In this document: in pieces, positions 1 through 11,733 of the stretch
Numbering within the stretch: the first letter of the stretch is position 1
Layout of the letters: the number at the start of each line of letters is the position of its first letter
DNA from: Boletus sp. NGJ
Taxonomy: Eukaryota > Basidiomycota > Agaricomycetes > Boletales > Boletaceae
Reading direction: 5' to 3'
Assembly: GCA_019096195.1 (NCBI GenBank)
Contig: JAGTXK010000239.1
Span: 682,001 to 746,000, forward strand
DNA length: 64,000 nucleotides
The notes under the pieces: generated by a model
Databases searched by the model: none
What the model saw: the letters and a program-made list of their open reading frames with translations, nothing else
Told to the model about the DNA's origin: nothing
Translations under genes and position numbers: made by a program

Positions 1-300
1 GTCGAAGCAGGAATCAAAGTTCACGACGAAAAGCACGACGAAGGTAGGGAAAGTGCTCGGGGCGGTGTGCAAGTCGTTCGGTGTGGATGCTGGCCGGTAA
101 GTCGTACCCATCATCGTTTTCCGCTCAAACAACCAAATGCGTGGACCAGGGCAACCCTGTACTTGATCGTTTCGATGGAAGATGACGACGGTCAAGTGGA
201 GAATCTGTTCCCCTGCGACAAGAACGATACCATTGCTCGTGCGGGCGCAGAACGCGACACAGAGTCGAGGTTTCTGTTGAAGATTGCAGGGGAAGTGTGA
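1..300 (+). CDS. 3' end of an unrecognised gene
   Basis: The last two exons of a gene that enters from the left. Exon 1..96 is read in frame 2 and ends in GKVLGAVCKSFGVDAG. A 53-nt intron (97..149, GTAAGT...CCAG) follows, then exon 150..300, which ends in TESRFLLKIAGEV and a TGA stop. The phases close across the intron. The Lys/Thr-rich start followed by GKVL..VCKSFGVD is loosely like the first strand and helix of ubiquitin/SUMO-like folds, but the match is too weak to name. The acidic MEDDDGQVENLFP segment is probably surface exposed. No function is assigned. Confidence 0.55.
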   Translation, partial: VEAGIKVHDEKHDEGRESARGGVQVVRCGCWPVSRTHHRFPLKQPNAWTRATLYLIVSMEDDDGQVENLFPCDKNDTIARAGAERDTESRFLLKIAGEV

Positions 301-1308
301 GATGATCTTGTAGCGTGCTAGAATCTTACTCTACGCTTGGATAGCTCCTGTTGTATATCGACTAACTGACCTTGGCAGGCTCCCGATATTGGTCGACTCG
401 TCGAGATGTTTGCTTACCTAGTTTTCTTTTTGTTTATTTATTTTGTCTCATTATCAGCCAAGCATGACATCATCCTACAAAGTGTTGAAAACGCGGGGCG
501 CAGTACCGAAAATCTGTTCGTTTCCATCGATACGCGCTACGTATTCAAAGGGTCCATGGGTATTCATACCGAAACTTTGCAGGAAAAACTTTCTAATGGC
601 CCAACAAACTTTTTTTTTTTTCCTAACCGAGCTCCGGCCCGGCGACGATCACGATCATGATGGCCCTGGTTGATTCGGATCTGCTGATCGCGGTCGACCA
701 CAGGTCCTACTTGATGAAAAAACAAACGCTAGGCATAGCAGTCAAACCGAAAATGAAAAAGAAAAAAAAAAAAGAAAATGATGACGTGACAAACATTGAC
801 AAGTCTTTGCGGCCAGGTCGTCACTTTCCCCGCTTAACGTGACATGAAGGAGGGCGGTCCGATATCATGATGCGTTCGTACAGCCGCATCCGAACACAGG
901 TAAATGACATATCGGTTCTGTCACGAATCATGATATGTACGAGAGATGACGAAAGAAAAGAAAAAAAAAAAAAAAAAAGAGGTTCGCTTGATATGTCGAC
1001 GGCCATCAAAAAACGATCACGCGGCGGTTGGACGCTGTTTGCTATCATAGATCACTTTTTCTGTGCCCCCCTAGCACTACTCGACTATGTAGGTTAACCA
1101 TCGCATCCACCCTTCCCTCTGCTTCGATAAATAGATATACAAGGACGGAACGTACGACTATATGGTACCTCTCCGATTTACGACTTCGGAGAGGGTATGC
1201 GAGACGATTGTAAAGGCCGACAGCCCGGGGTATGATAACAAACCGACAGTGGTGCCTCCCCTGCATGGACCAATCAGAATACGGGGGAGGCACCAGTAAG
1301 GGGGGTAA
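301..1308. other. Intergenic, rich in homopolymer A/T runs
   Basis: No supportable gene. Several long A or T runs occur (around 610, 760 and 960-978), typical of basidiomycete intergenic DNA with poly(dA:dT) tracts that exclude nucleosomes. Short ORFs here have no family resemblance. Confidence 0.5.
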
Positions 1309-2387
1309 TCATTGAGGAGATTTCCTCCGAGGACGGGTAAACGTCGAACATGCGTCTGAGATGACACGAAGCGTATGGCTTGATTTAGACGATTGAAGAC
1401 GAGGTTTCGAGGGTTGCGCATGCGCGAGTGAGTCGAAAGACGGCGTGAGAGTCAGGACCTGTTTCTTTGAACGGCGTGGTAGGGGTTTGCCTTGAACGGG
1501 TAAAGTAAGGGGGCATCCTTCAGGATCGGTGTGCAGGATATACGCCAGGGGTTTTTCTGGAAGCATCAGCGACGTGCCAAACTCGGAATAGGGAGACGAA
1601 GGGTAGCGCAGGGACTGCAAGAACCAAAGACGCACATCAACCCTCCAGCGCGATCGAAGAGAGACGTGAGGGTACTCACTGTTCCGAGCGGTAATGTTAT
1701 TTTTGCAGCCAAGGGTCGAGTGCGTTCAAAGCTACCCGGATAATCCCTGGCCAGAGGAGAGGAGGGGAACGCGCGTTCATAGTCACACTTGAACGAACGC
1801 GCGCGGGATCGCGTGTTTCTTCTGGGTATAACAGGGGCTGTAACGTCGTCGTCCACAACGGCTGCCCAACACAGCTCAGTGAAGGACTCCACGGGCGAAA
1901 GCAGGAGCTGTTCGTCCAGGCCGTCCAAGCATGCGATGTCCAAGTCAACTCCGCACAATGCACACTCGTCTGTGACGGAAAGAAGACCCGGGCTAGCGCG
2001 CATCCGCCAGTCTACCCAACTCTCCTCGTACGGTTTCGGATCCTGATCATACATCGGGTCTTGTTCGCGGTCGGAAGGGACAAGAGGTGAGGGAGGAGCG
2101 CTGTTGGCCCAGCCACACGCCCTCTCAAAAGGAAAATCGATAATAGAGTGGGAGCGTGGCCGCGGACTAGGCTCTTCGGCCGGACTGAAACAAAAACCCA
2201 ACTTGAGACCTGTCAGCTCGAACAATATCCATGACAAATACCGTGGACAAAGTAAACCCACCGGTGTGTCTGAAACAAGGTCGTCTATACTAATGCATGC
2301 GGATTTCGGGAACGACAGGCGCTTGGGAGCATACTTGTCTCCGGGCGTGAACCAGTCTACCGAAAAACTCGTCTTGTCAAAGTCCAT
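1309..2387 (-). CDS. Orphan Ser/Pro-rich protein, 337 aa
   Basis: Two exons, 2387..1680 and 1614..1309, with a 65-nt intron (GTGAGT...TTGCAG) in phase 0. The ATG at 2387 (MDFDKTSFSVDWFTPGDKY) is preferred over the upstream non-ATG extension of the same frame. The protein has no predicted membrane segment. It has an acidic middle (SDREQDPMYDQDPKPYEESW), a CxxC pair (ECALCGVDLD near residue 140) and a basic, Ser-rich C terminus. The CALC stretch might bind a metal, but a second pair is not evident. I do not recognise the family. It resembles the rapidly evolving cytosolic or nuclear orphans common in mushrooms. The clean splice and long frame support a real gene. Confidence 0.6.
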
Positions 2388-2719
2388 TTTCAATAAAGCG
2401 AGGGGGGAATAATTAATGAACGGAAGGGCGAACTGATGTAAAGTCTGTTCAAGAGCACAATAAAAGAGTGAAGTAAGAGGGAATAAACACACGCGCCAGT
2501 GGCCCTTGCGCCTCTTGTTAAATAATCGTTGGTGGTAAGTACCAGGGTAGCAGAAAAGACCCTTGGACCAGAAGTGGTTAGTACGCTTGAGGGATGACCA
2601 AGAGGATCGTCATGCGTTTCAACATATGAATTCCGTCTCTACGTAACGAGAGCCCGACGTGAGGAAACCGAAGACGGACTTTTTAATATAAGCAAGGGAC
2701 GTGACTGGCTGCTAAATGT

Positions 2720-3349
2720 TCATTTTGAACTCAGACCTCGGTAGATCATTCGACGGACGAAATTGAATGTCTGCTTGGCGGTCTCGAGGGGAATGGATTC
2801 GATTAGCACATTCGTTGCGAGATGTATATGTACTGATTGATGTTTAGGCGGCTTGATTGGGGGTAACGTAGATGCCAGAGAGGTGTACAGTCCACGGAGA
2901 GCAAGGGTGTAGGACAGCATCGAGAACAAAGCCAGGGCCCATTGTCACGATAGCGATAATGAAAGGCATAAGTATGGGATTATAAGTTCAAAGTGAGCGT
3001 GGGGATGCGGGGTACGCCAGACGGACACACTTCCTACAAGACGCAAAAAGGGATCGGACAACAGGAAGTTGACATAGGGGAAGCAAGGGAAAAGGTGGAT
3101 AAAGTAACGGGAAACACGAACGTAAGTATCGACAGTCGGCGAAGTCAAGTGAATAAAAAAAAGAGTCAACCAATAGCCCAAAGGTATTTCACGTCTCTCC
3201 GGATACCTTGTCGCGCTCGGTTTCGGCGGGCAGCCATGCATTGCACCCGCACGATATCGGGAATAACATAGAGGAATAAATTTGAGATTCGGTATCCGAG
3301 CGTGGGTGGTATCGATGGAGACGGAAATCCAGAGCCAAACCGCTCCCAT
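2720..3349 (-). CDS. Tentative small membrane-type gene
   Basis: Weakly supported. An ATG at 3349 opens a frame beginning MGAVWLWISVSIDTTHARIP, and a second frame near 2930-2720 reads ALRGLYTSLASTLPPIKPP and ends FVRRMIYRGLSSK. Both are hydrophobic at the start and basic at the end, as in small mitochondrial or ER proteins. I could not find an intron pair that joins them cleanly, so the structure is unresolved and the whole may be noise. No family recognised. Confidence 0.2.
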
Positions 3350-3507
3350 CCACTGATTGGTTAGACGTCTTTACAAGCTTCGGTTATTTTGTGATGGATC
3401 AGGACAGGAAGGAGACAAGAGACCGAGGGGCGACGCATATGTAGACGAGAGATGGGGTATCAAGGAGGAATGCAAATATTGTCCGTGGAGAACTTCGCAC
3501 CAATGAG

Positions 3508-5928
3508 TTAGTTCGCTCCATTAATGGCTTCGTGCTCGCCTTCGACGCGCATTTCCGGGATTTCAGGACCTGGACCAGCAACACAACTCTCTTCACCATA
3601 GCCGTCTACCACACCGACGACATCCTCCTCCACACACTCTCCAATCTCATTCGTACCTGCACCTGCGCCACTTGCGGTATTTCCGCTTGCTGTACGCCTA
3701 GAGCTACCCTGTGGTCCTGACCGTGGCGGATTAGCACACCGGTCTTTGCCATGGGCTATACGTAGGTTAGCATAATCTGGCTTATTCTTCACACCGTCGA
3801 TCGCTTTGATGGCATTAGAGACGTTGGTGAAGTTGACGAATGCACAGTTCCTGCAAAACTCGTCGTGAACCTCTGTGGATAACCAGACCACGTAGCAAGG
3901 TGGACACGTACTTTTCCTTCAGGAAATTAACAAGCTCGATGTCCCCATACTCCCCAAAGTCTCTCTTTAGCTTCTCCTCACTGAACAATTCAAAGTCTTC
4001 GATATTACCGACGTATACGTTCCGAGTAGCACCGGAGTGAACTGCCAATGCAAGCGAGGGTGGAAGTGGGCCCGAGTTTTTTCCCCAACCAATCTTAAGG
4101 CGACGATTGTTAAGAGTTAGGCCCTGGTACGACGACACTTGGAAAAACGTGAAAGCAGCAGCTGGATCGACAAATGTAACGAACTGGATATATGCATTGT
4201 GATACGATCAGAAATCACAGTTGAAGAGGAAAGCAGAACAAACACCCACCGCAATATGCTTGTCTTGCATGTACCGTACACTTTGCAATACACCTCCCCT
4301 GATAGCGTTACACAGGTCCTCCGTCGTCGTCTCTGGGTGGATGTTCCCCAAATACACTGTTCTGTTAAGTCCTTGCATTCCTGCGCCAGCAGCCATGCCC
4401 ATGCCATCTGGTGAAAACGCTGCATATGGGGAGAATGGACCGCCGAATGGGTTCGCAGCTCCAAAAGGCGCAGCAGAATTAGGCGTGAGCACCGCAGAGT
4501 GGACGAGGGATTGGGCAGCAGCAGCCTGAGCAGCTTGAGCAGCCGCTTGCTGTGATTTGGGGATGTATGCGCATCTGTCTTTGCCATAGTTGACGCGCTT
4601 GCCTGCCCAGGCTGGTTCCGTAGGCAGCGTGTTGACCACCTAAAGAGGAGGAACAAGTCATTATTAGCCAATTTGACCAAGAAATTGCGCATGTATGCAC
4701 TACGTACCTTGGTAGCCACCGAAATGCTCAAAAAGTGTACAAACCCGATATTCTTGTCCCTCACAATCTTGACTTGATCAATCAGGCCAAATCGGCTAAG
4801 CTCATCCCTTAACATCTCCTCTGTCATTCCTTCATCAAGGCCACCTAGATAGACGTTTCTACTCGCATTACTCTGCTGAATCGCAAGCTGCACCTGAGCG
4901 GGGACGGGAGAAGGTTTTCCCCACCCGATCTTGAGCTCTTGACCATGTAAAGACAACTTCTTGATTGTCGCGTCGGCATGGAACGACGCAGCCGTTTGAC
5001 CATCAAGGAATGAGAGGAATACGCAGGATTTCTCCGGGAGTACTCGGATAGATTCAAGAGGTCCGAAGTGAACAAGATTGAGGAGCTCGTCGACAGATGC
5101 AGTTGCAGGCAAGTTTCCAACGTAGACGGTACGAGCAGTCGAATTAGGACCAGAGATGACGGCGGAGAGAGCAGCGGGGGAGTAAGCTCCAGGAGTAGGT
5201 GGAATGTTGACGTTCAATGAAGGAAGGCGTGCTTGCTGAGAGAAATTCTGTCACCAAAGGCAATGTGAGACACAGTGATCACAGTACCATATCACCCACG
5301 GATGATCTCAGACAACCATACACACCTGTCCAAAGTTCCCAGACTGACTCGAATATGGGAATCCACCCAACATCCCTACGCTCGGAAGGCCCATGCCGAG
5401 CATCCCGTAACCGAATGAGCCACTGTAAGGGCTTCCTCCGTTCATTTGCCCTTGTTGTGCCGCTTGTTGTTGTTGGGCAAATCCAGCCCCCGTGTGTGGG
5501 CTCATCTGTGCACCCATTTGCATGGCCTGACCATTGACGGCTGTGTTGATACTGAGCGAGGGCGTAGAATACAATGCGCTGGGCGTGAATGCGGGGGAAG
5601 AATTAGGCTGGAACGCTTGGGAGATCGAAGCTTGGGGACCGTATCCGTAGTTGGCGAATGCGTCACGATTAGAAGAGTTGGAGCCAGAATTAGCCGGTAC
5701 GGTAAGACCATTGGAGGGGGTCGTTCCATTGAATGAAGTAGGGGACCAGCGAGCTTTTTTGGCATCCGGACCACCGACGGAATCCATAGACCTCTGGTAA
5801 GACACAATGCACGCATGAATGTGAGTTGGTGAGGTGAAGGAAGAGTTAGAAGAAACCCCGACCTTCATCATATCGAGGTCAAAACCGTAAGGATAATGAG
5901 TTGCAAAGGCTGTTTGAGGGTCGTCCAT
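3508..5928 (-). CDS. MRN1-like RNA-binding protein with four RRMs, 711 aa
   Basis: Post-transcriptional regulator that binds mRNA. Exons are 5928..5326, 5235..4708, 4639..4250, 4183..3912 and 3850..3508, and all phases close. The first 200 residues are low-complexity (Ser, Asn, Gln, Gly). Then come RRM1 ([10 protein letters not shown], about residue 236), RRM2 ([12 protein letters not shown], about 325), RRM3 ([12 protein letters not shown], about 470) and RRM4 ([12 protein letters not shown], about 563). The RRM2-RRM3 linker motif [13 protein letters not shown] and its echo after RRM4 ([11 protein letters not shown]) are hallmarks of the fungal MRN1 family, known in yeast as a multicopy suppressor of rsc nhp6. 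An Ala/Gln-rich spacer separates RRM2 and RRM3. A 69-nt stretch in exon 1 (after DLDMMK, ending TTACCAG) could be a three-multiple intron with a poor GTCGGG donor. Family identity is secure; the exact orthologue is less so. Confidence 0.9.
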
Positions 5929-6675
5929 TGTGTGTTTGTCGAGTAAATAGTGATCCGATTGCGGGGAAAGGGAATGGAGGGAGGGAATTGGCAACGGCGG
6001 AAAGTCGTTGAAAGAAGTTTCGAGGAATGATAATGAAACAGAGAGCGAGTAAAGTTAGAGAAAGAATGACCTCAGAAATCAGAGGATAGGTAGGGAGCGT
6101 GTGGGATGTGGTCTGGGAATATATGCAACGCGAAGAGAGAAAGAAGTGTAAAAAGTGCAATTTTCAGCAAACTTTTTGAACACTTCTCAACTTGAGACAA
6201 ACGAGTGTGGGTGTGCTGGCGAGAAGGGGGGGCGAAGAAGAAAAAACACGCACAAAAAGCAGATGTAGAGGGGGACGAGGGAGAGAAGACGTGCTGTGCT
6301 TATAGATAGAGGTAAAAGTTTGGTAAAGGGTTAAGGACAAGACCAAGATTGACGAGATCAGAGCCCGCGCCCTAGTGACAAGAAGCAAGATGGTTGTCAG
6401 TGTGTCGAACGATGTGGCATCAGTAGAAGCCGGCGGCGATGCACGCCAAGAATATCGAGGGGAACGCGGGACACGGCGAGCAAAGTGGGACTTACGTCGA
6501 GAAGAAGGGATGAGACGACGAGGATGACGAGGACAACGGCACTCGTCAAGCACAAAACTCGTCAAGCTGGAACAAGTGAGAATGCGAAAAAAAAAACAAG
6601 GCAACGAAAAATAGGCAGTTTGTCAGATAACCACCCAGTTAATTCATCATTTACTTCCATCACAATTCCTTATTT
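5929..6675. promoter_or_regulatory. 5' leader and promoter region of the RRM gene
   Basis: Purine-rich DNA upstream of the four-RRM gene, convincing as a long 5' UTR and promoter rather than coding. Minus-strand frames here are Ser/Leu-rich readings of (CT)-rich sequence. No TATA box was singled out. Confidence 0.4.
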
Positions 6676-9105
6676 TCACCACGCACGGACCCCCCCATTG
6701 ACACGATTATCTAATCTATGCCAGAGTCCCTCCTCCTCCCTCGCCCCCAGCTCCATGTCCCGCACGTCCGCCTTCTCCTCCTCCTCCAGCTCTGCCTCCA
6801 GCGCCTCTTCATCAGTCTCATCCGGCATCAGCTCTTCCTCTGCGATTTCCGCACTCGTCCCTCGTCGCCTTCTCGTCGCCTCCCCCTCGTACGTCCGCGT
6901 GAGACAAGCCAATGATCCCATTCTCCATGCAGATGGCGGGTGGATGAGCGGGGTGTACACATCCCGATGAGATGAAAGCCCAGGAGGCTCGGCAGATCGA
7001 CCCATCGCTTCGGCGTCGGGATCCAGCTCCTCGGAGGCATGTGCAGGGGCAGAGGAGGGTTCGGTATGGTATACTCCCAGCGACTTGAAATAATCTTTAT
7101 GGCTATGATGGCGTGCACCAATGGCTTCCACGGCATGCTCGACAGCAGCGATGGTAATCTATAGCATGAGCTAGTTTAAAATGCAACGTCAACCTTTCAC
7201 AGAATCTCAAACACACCTGATCACCATGTCTCCACGCCTGGCTCCGTTGTTTCAACCTTATTTCCCTTTCTCTCCACACAATCACCCTGTGTAATACGTC
7301 CGTCACGAACATCACCATTGCAGCTTGCAAATGTCGAATCAGCTGGGCGTCGATGGATTTTGCAATCACCGACACGTCCGCCTCTTCCTCGCCGTGCTCG
7401 AGAGACGAGCATAATCTAAATGCAAATACTGGTCCGTGAGTTGCAATTCAAACGGAACGGGGAGCACCAGGATGTCACAACCCACCCCATCAACTTCCCC
7501 AGCGCACTCAAGTTTAAAAAATCCATGCCTTGGCCGCGAAGATACTCCGCATCGATACCCAACTCGGCAAACTGTGCCTTCAGCTTGTACGGAAGTGTCA
7601 AGCCTGCTTTGCCTTTCTTGGGCACGTTCTCCGGCAACTGCGTTTCAACATCAGAAGGTGCCTCGGAGCATGACACAGAGGTCGAAACCAGCGACGGTTC
7701 ATTCCGCTCCGATCTCGCTTTCTTGCCTTTCTTGCCGGGTTTGAGCCTGTCGATCCCTGCGTGTACGGCATCTTCCGACGCTGCGCCATTCTCGCGAAGT
7801 AAGGCCCTTTTTCGACGCATGTGGAGTCGCTTCTGGATGCGGCGGCGTGAACGAGGGGAGAACAACGATAGGTCCGATTCATCGTTTGCGGTTGGGTTTG
7901 GATTGGTGGGAGCGGCACTGCGTAGCGGGAACGTAAATGTATTGTTCGTTCCAGGTTGGGAGGATGATGTCGGCTGACAGGAGGCGTTGGGCAATGAGGA
8001 TGGGCTCTGAGTAGGGTACATGTGCAGGAGCACAACTGGTCAAAGTACTTTTACTCGGCTTTCGACCCGGCTGACATCCCGCGGGGTAGGATAAGGCCAA
8101 CAATACCGGGTCGATCACCGCGTTAGATTGGGAGGGAACAATGCTTGTCCCCTGTGGCGCAGTTATCTGAGGTGATAAGCCCAGTACTTCCGCACCACGA
8201 ACGCGGGGCGCCTCTGCATCTCCATGTTCTATCGGAGTCACCGCTACGACTGAGCCCTCTCGGCTTTTGCTCTTCTCCTTCATCGCTTCTTCATACTCCC
8301 TTAAGACGCCATCCAGAACCATCAGATGCGAGAGCTCTAAACGACCCATCAACGCCTCACGTTCGCGCGCAGACGTCGACGAGGGTCTAGGTGACGGTGA
8401 TCGGTGAACAGGAGAACGAAAGCCTTCGCTAGATACTGTTTGTCTTCGTACCCGGTTATGAGTACGCCCTTTTCCAGCACCACGGGGTCGTCCCCGTTTT
8501 CGCTTTGGTGGCCTATCGTCCACGTCCTCCGCATCAGCGTCAGCAACGCCCTTGACAGATGCGAGATACTCCTCGCGGACGATCCAAGAAGCCATGCGTT
8601 CCTCTACGTCGATCCAAGTTTGACTGACTTCAAGTGCGGGTTCGCACAAGTCCAAGTTCTGGTCCTCGTCCGTGTCAGAGCCCGAGTGAGAACGCGAATC
8701 AGAGGAGGATCCGTCAACTTGCATATCCACGTCCCGACGTTCGTCTCCAGAATTGTCCTGCATGTTCACGTCGTCGCCACCTCGTTGCGTGGCCAACGTC
8801 CCAGCGCCTTCCTCCAGCACCTCCAAGTACATCCATACCTCCCATTCGGTCCTCGTCGGGACGCAGGCGGCGATGAGATCTGGTCTCCATCTCGAGTGCA
8901 CCGAAATGGCGCGGAAAAGTGCGTCGTGTTCAGCGGGCGTCCAGCTGGAGAGAGCGTGAGCCTCGGCGACCTCCTCGACGACGCCTCCTGCGCTGGTCCG
9001 GTCCTCGTTCACCTGCGACCCTGCCCGTAACCCCAGACGTGTGCCAGTGTCCTTGAGATGCTGGACGAAAGAGGGGATGTACCCGTCCCAAGACATCATA
9101 TTCAT
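6676..9105 (-). CDS. Rrn5-like SANT/Myb protein, 733 aa
   Basis: Proposed RNA polymerase I upstream-activation-factor subunit acting at rDNA promoters. Exons are 9105..8107, 8006..7486, 7415..7217 and 7158..6676. Introns 2 and 3 (70 and 58 nt) are secure; intron 1 (8007..8106, GTATTG...CTCAG) is the only phase-compatible choice I found. Residues about 45-100 hold a SANT-like segment (WTPAEHDALFRAI, then W and EWEVWMYL). Next comes an acidic Ser/Asp stretch, a basic nuclear-localisation-like segment (RPPKRKRGRPRG) and a Lys/Arg-rich block (SRRRIQKRLHMRRKRALL). A helical segment (SVIAKSIDAQLIRHLQAAM...VLHRVIVWRE...ITIAAVEHAVEAIGA) resembles a histone-fold or adaptor region, as expected for UAF-type subunits. 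The tail is very acidic. The role is inferred from this architecture; a generic SANT-domain chromatin factor is the alternative. Confidence 0.7.
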
Positions 9106-9272
9106 GATCCATACAACTTTCTTAATGAGAGCGTTTGAGTAACAAAGGGTTTTGTAGTCAAGAGAAGGAATCGGGTAGAGCTAGGCTCCTTTGTGTGTCA
9201 CGGTGAAGCATTCCTTGGGTTTCGCTGTGCGTCGCGGGGTGTTAGTGGATGTGATAAGGAGAAAAAAAAAAC

Positions 9273-9370
9273 GGGCTCAACCGGGAATTGAACCCGGGTC
9301 ACGTACATCTTCACCATCTCTATGGTGGGGAACACCCGAAGCACGTATCATGCGACTAGACCATTGAGCC
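9273..9370 (-). tRNA. tRNA-Pro(CGG) with a 27-nt intron
   Basis: The minus strand folds as a complete cloverleaf. The acceptor stem is GGCTCAA/TTGAGCC and the T arm is CCGGG-TTCAATT-CCCGG. The anticodon loop is TTCGGGT with anticodon CGG at 9338..9336. The anticodon stem CGTGC/GTACG (one G-U pair) is only restored after removing 9334..9308, a 27-nt intron between positions 37 and 38, the canonical eukaryotic site. Body bases match eukaryotic tRNA-Pro. Confidence 0.95.
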
Positions 9371-9939
9371 GCCAATGGACATGAAAAAAATATGTTACTG
9401 GGATAGGGTGAGCCGTCCGTCCACTAAAGTATTTGATTCTTCAATGTTTTTTACAAGTCGCATTCGTCATCTGTTTCACTAATGGTCACTTTGAGTTTCC
9501 GTGCGCAATGATACCCTCTCGGAAGTGCCATTGGAGTCTCCTCGGGCATCGTTTTCGCTAACAGGAACACTAGATCACTCCTGAAGTTCATGAATCCTCC
9601 TCACAGGAGTTCTGACGACGATCCGGTGTGAGTTGTCGCTTTTGTCATCTCGGTGTCTTAGTCGTCTGTCACTCTGCGAGCGCCTTCAGAGGATTTCTAA
9701 TTCGCTTGTTATGTCGGGTGTCGGGTTGAAATCGTGTATCAGCTCCGGGCGGTCATCACATCCAACTTTCCATATACGCAAGGGAGCCATGATTATGACG
9801 TGAGGTCGTACAACTCATTTACTCTAGGATTCACTGAGTCATTCCCAAAAGAAAAAAAAAGGTGGGGGAAGCGACCTAAGGCCCGCACACATTATTTTGG
9901 CACGTCCATGCAAAGTCATCCGGCACAAGTGTCACGATC
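9371..9939. other. Intergenic, no gene seen
   Basis: Between the tRNA and the inverted-repeat arm. No long frame with family similarity, and no repeat noticed. Confidence 0.4.
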
Positions 9940-10747
9940 TCCTCCCTGTTTACTGCAACGCAAGCCATCCCCGAATCGTGAGTTCCAAGTACTTTCTTCC
10001 AGCCGAGACCGACATACCCAGAATGTTCACTACAGCAGCATAAGCCGTTTCATCAACGTTGCGCCTGGCAGGGGATGGATCACTGTCGATGGCTACCGTT
10101 CGTGCTGAGCATTCGCACTATGAAGAGGAACAGCCGTATTCGTCTCACCTGCACCCTGCGACAAGGTCGTCCAAGTCAAGAGAGCGACCGACACAGCAAA
10201 GAAACATAGTTGCATGATCGGACGGCCGACGAAAAACAAAGTTCACGGCAGGAGAAATTGGAGGACGATATGGGCGGATGTCAGACTCGACGATGCTTAA
10301 GCGTTCCAGATGGTTGCCTTCGTATTTAAAATCCCTTGGACTCGACTCTCCTGCATAGGTTGGCGGTGGCCACTCGCCGCTTGGCCACCGAGCGCTGAGG
10401 GACCATCACTGCCTCGCGAGCTTAACCTGAACTACCATAAGATTTCTCTAAGCCTGTACCAAGGTTTCGCTCCTTTTGTTTGGACTCATACACAGGTAAT
10501 GATGGCGCCACGAGCCGTTGACCTATTTTCCTTGTTACAAAGGCCAAGGCAGAGTAATTGAAGCGGTCAGCCTCCACGGCTCCCAAATGGCTCCAGTACA
10601 TCGTACGAGCCGACACTATTGCTATGCTGTCTATAGGTGTGGGCCAGTGTCGTGATTTAGATGACACGCCGGCAGCCATTGCCACACATCTTATGCAACT
10701 AACCCGCCCTGCGATTCGCCAGCTGATCCACTTCCTGAAGCTTCGAC
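9940..10747 (-). repeat. Left arm of an inverted duplication of about 0.81 kb
   Basis: The reverse complement of this segment aligns along its whole length with 11734..12540. Identity looks highest (about 85-90% by eye) around the TATA-like box and the small ORF and lower at the flanks. Matching landmarks, read on the minus strand, are GTCGAAGCTTCAGG, CCTATAG...CATAGCAATAGT, CATCTGGAACGCTTAAGC and TCTCTTGACTTGGACGACC. It contains the first of two small secretory-precursor ORFs. Confidence 0.8.
10093..10215 (-). CDS. Small secretory-precursor ORF, copy A (40 aa minimum)
   Basis: An ATG at 10215 opens MQLCFFAVSVALLTWTTLSQ, a textbook secretion signal: short N region, hydrophobic core and a likely cleavage site near LSQGAG. 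A short hydrophilic part ending AQHER follows, then a stop. The paralogue at 12257 has the same length and stop position. Beyond the stop, both copies keep splice-like signals: GTAGCC directly at the stop codon, CCAG 32 nt on, and a GTATGT...TTGCAG 65-nt candidate intron. The mature product could therefore be longer, through exons I cannot place with confidence. A TATA-like box (TTTTAAATA) lies about 110 bp upstream. No cysteines are seen in the mature part of the minimal ORF, so a hydrophobin or cerato-platanin is unlikely. Function unknown. Confidence 0.5.
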   Translation of the reverse strand: MQLCFFAVSVALLTWTTLSQGAGETNTAVPLHSANAQHER

Positions 10748-11733
10748 CCGAACTTGCACGCGCGCTCGTGCACATTCAATACCAGCCCCTGCTCGAAAGT
10801 TTATCATCGCCTTGCGCTGGTGTACAAATATGCATGAAATGGTGAGCTGTACTTACTCCAGACAGCTCCTTCCGTGTTGTTTTTTTCTTAAAGGAGATAC
10901 GTGGACTGGTGCACAGGTGTAGATGGTAATCCTACCGAAACCTCTGGCTGATCTTCTGGTTTCTGAGCGTTTACATGACCGCACATGGCGTGAACTCAAA
11001 CTGCGATCTAATATTCGTGCCTGCAAGGCGCACCCGGGTACGTATTGCTTGATCTCTTAGGGCCCGGTGCCTGGCTAAAAAAGCAATGCTCCCAAAGGTA
11101 TGACCGACGAAAAGTGCTGGCGCTCGGTCTAAACAACGGCAATGGGTCACGAGGACGAACCTTCGAGCAAGTGTACCGCCACAGTTACTCACTTTTTTTC
11201 ATGCCAAAATGTATGGAATAATATTATGTGATCAACGTGCGAACATTTGGATATCCAACAAAATTTCAAGGCCGTTCAAATCGCTCTCATGAGCGCTATC
11301 TACAGTGGTGCGTGGACCAGGATCATGTCGGTCCGCTCGGAGTGGACTACCGCGTGTTGGGACACCGCAGGGTATAGTTCCTCAACTGTCTTGTGAGGTT
11401 TGGGGTACAAGTCCCCGACAATCTGACCGGTCTACGCGACATCCGCGACGATCTCGCGTACAAGAGTTTGTCGTGACCTTGCTCTATACCGAACCTCAGG
11501 CCTCATTTCGGTCGTACTAGACATTGTTTTTAGCGGCGTCCTAAGAAAGATTGGATCAAGCATTACGTACCCGAGTCGTCTTCTATCCACAGATATCAGA
11601 TCGCAACCATAGGTAACGTTATGTGGTCTGATGCAAACACTCGTAACCAGGGGATCAGACCATAAGTTTGGTAGCACCATATGGCATCGAACCTTGCATG
11701 AGTCCGAGGCATGACCACGTGCGAGTGCGGATT
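10748..11733. other. Spacer of the inverted duplication
   Basis: About 1 kb between the arms. No gene or repeat recognised; short frames on both strands lack family resemblance. Confidence 0.4.

Noticed and set aside
7420-7977. 185-aa plus-strand frame
   Set aside because: Antisense of the second exon of the Rrn5-like gene.
8404-9030. 208-aa plus-strand frame
   Set aside because: Antisense of the Rrn5-like first exon, which has the recognisable SANT segment.
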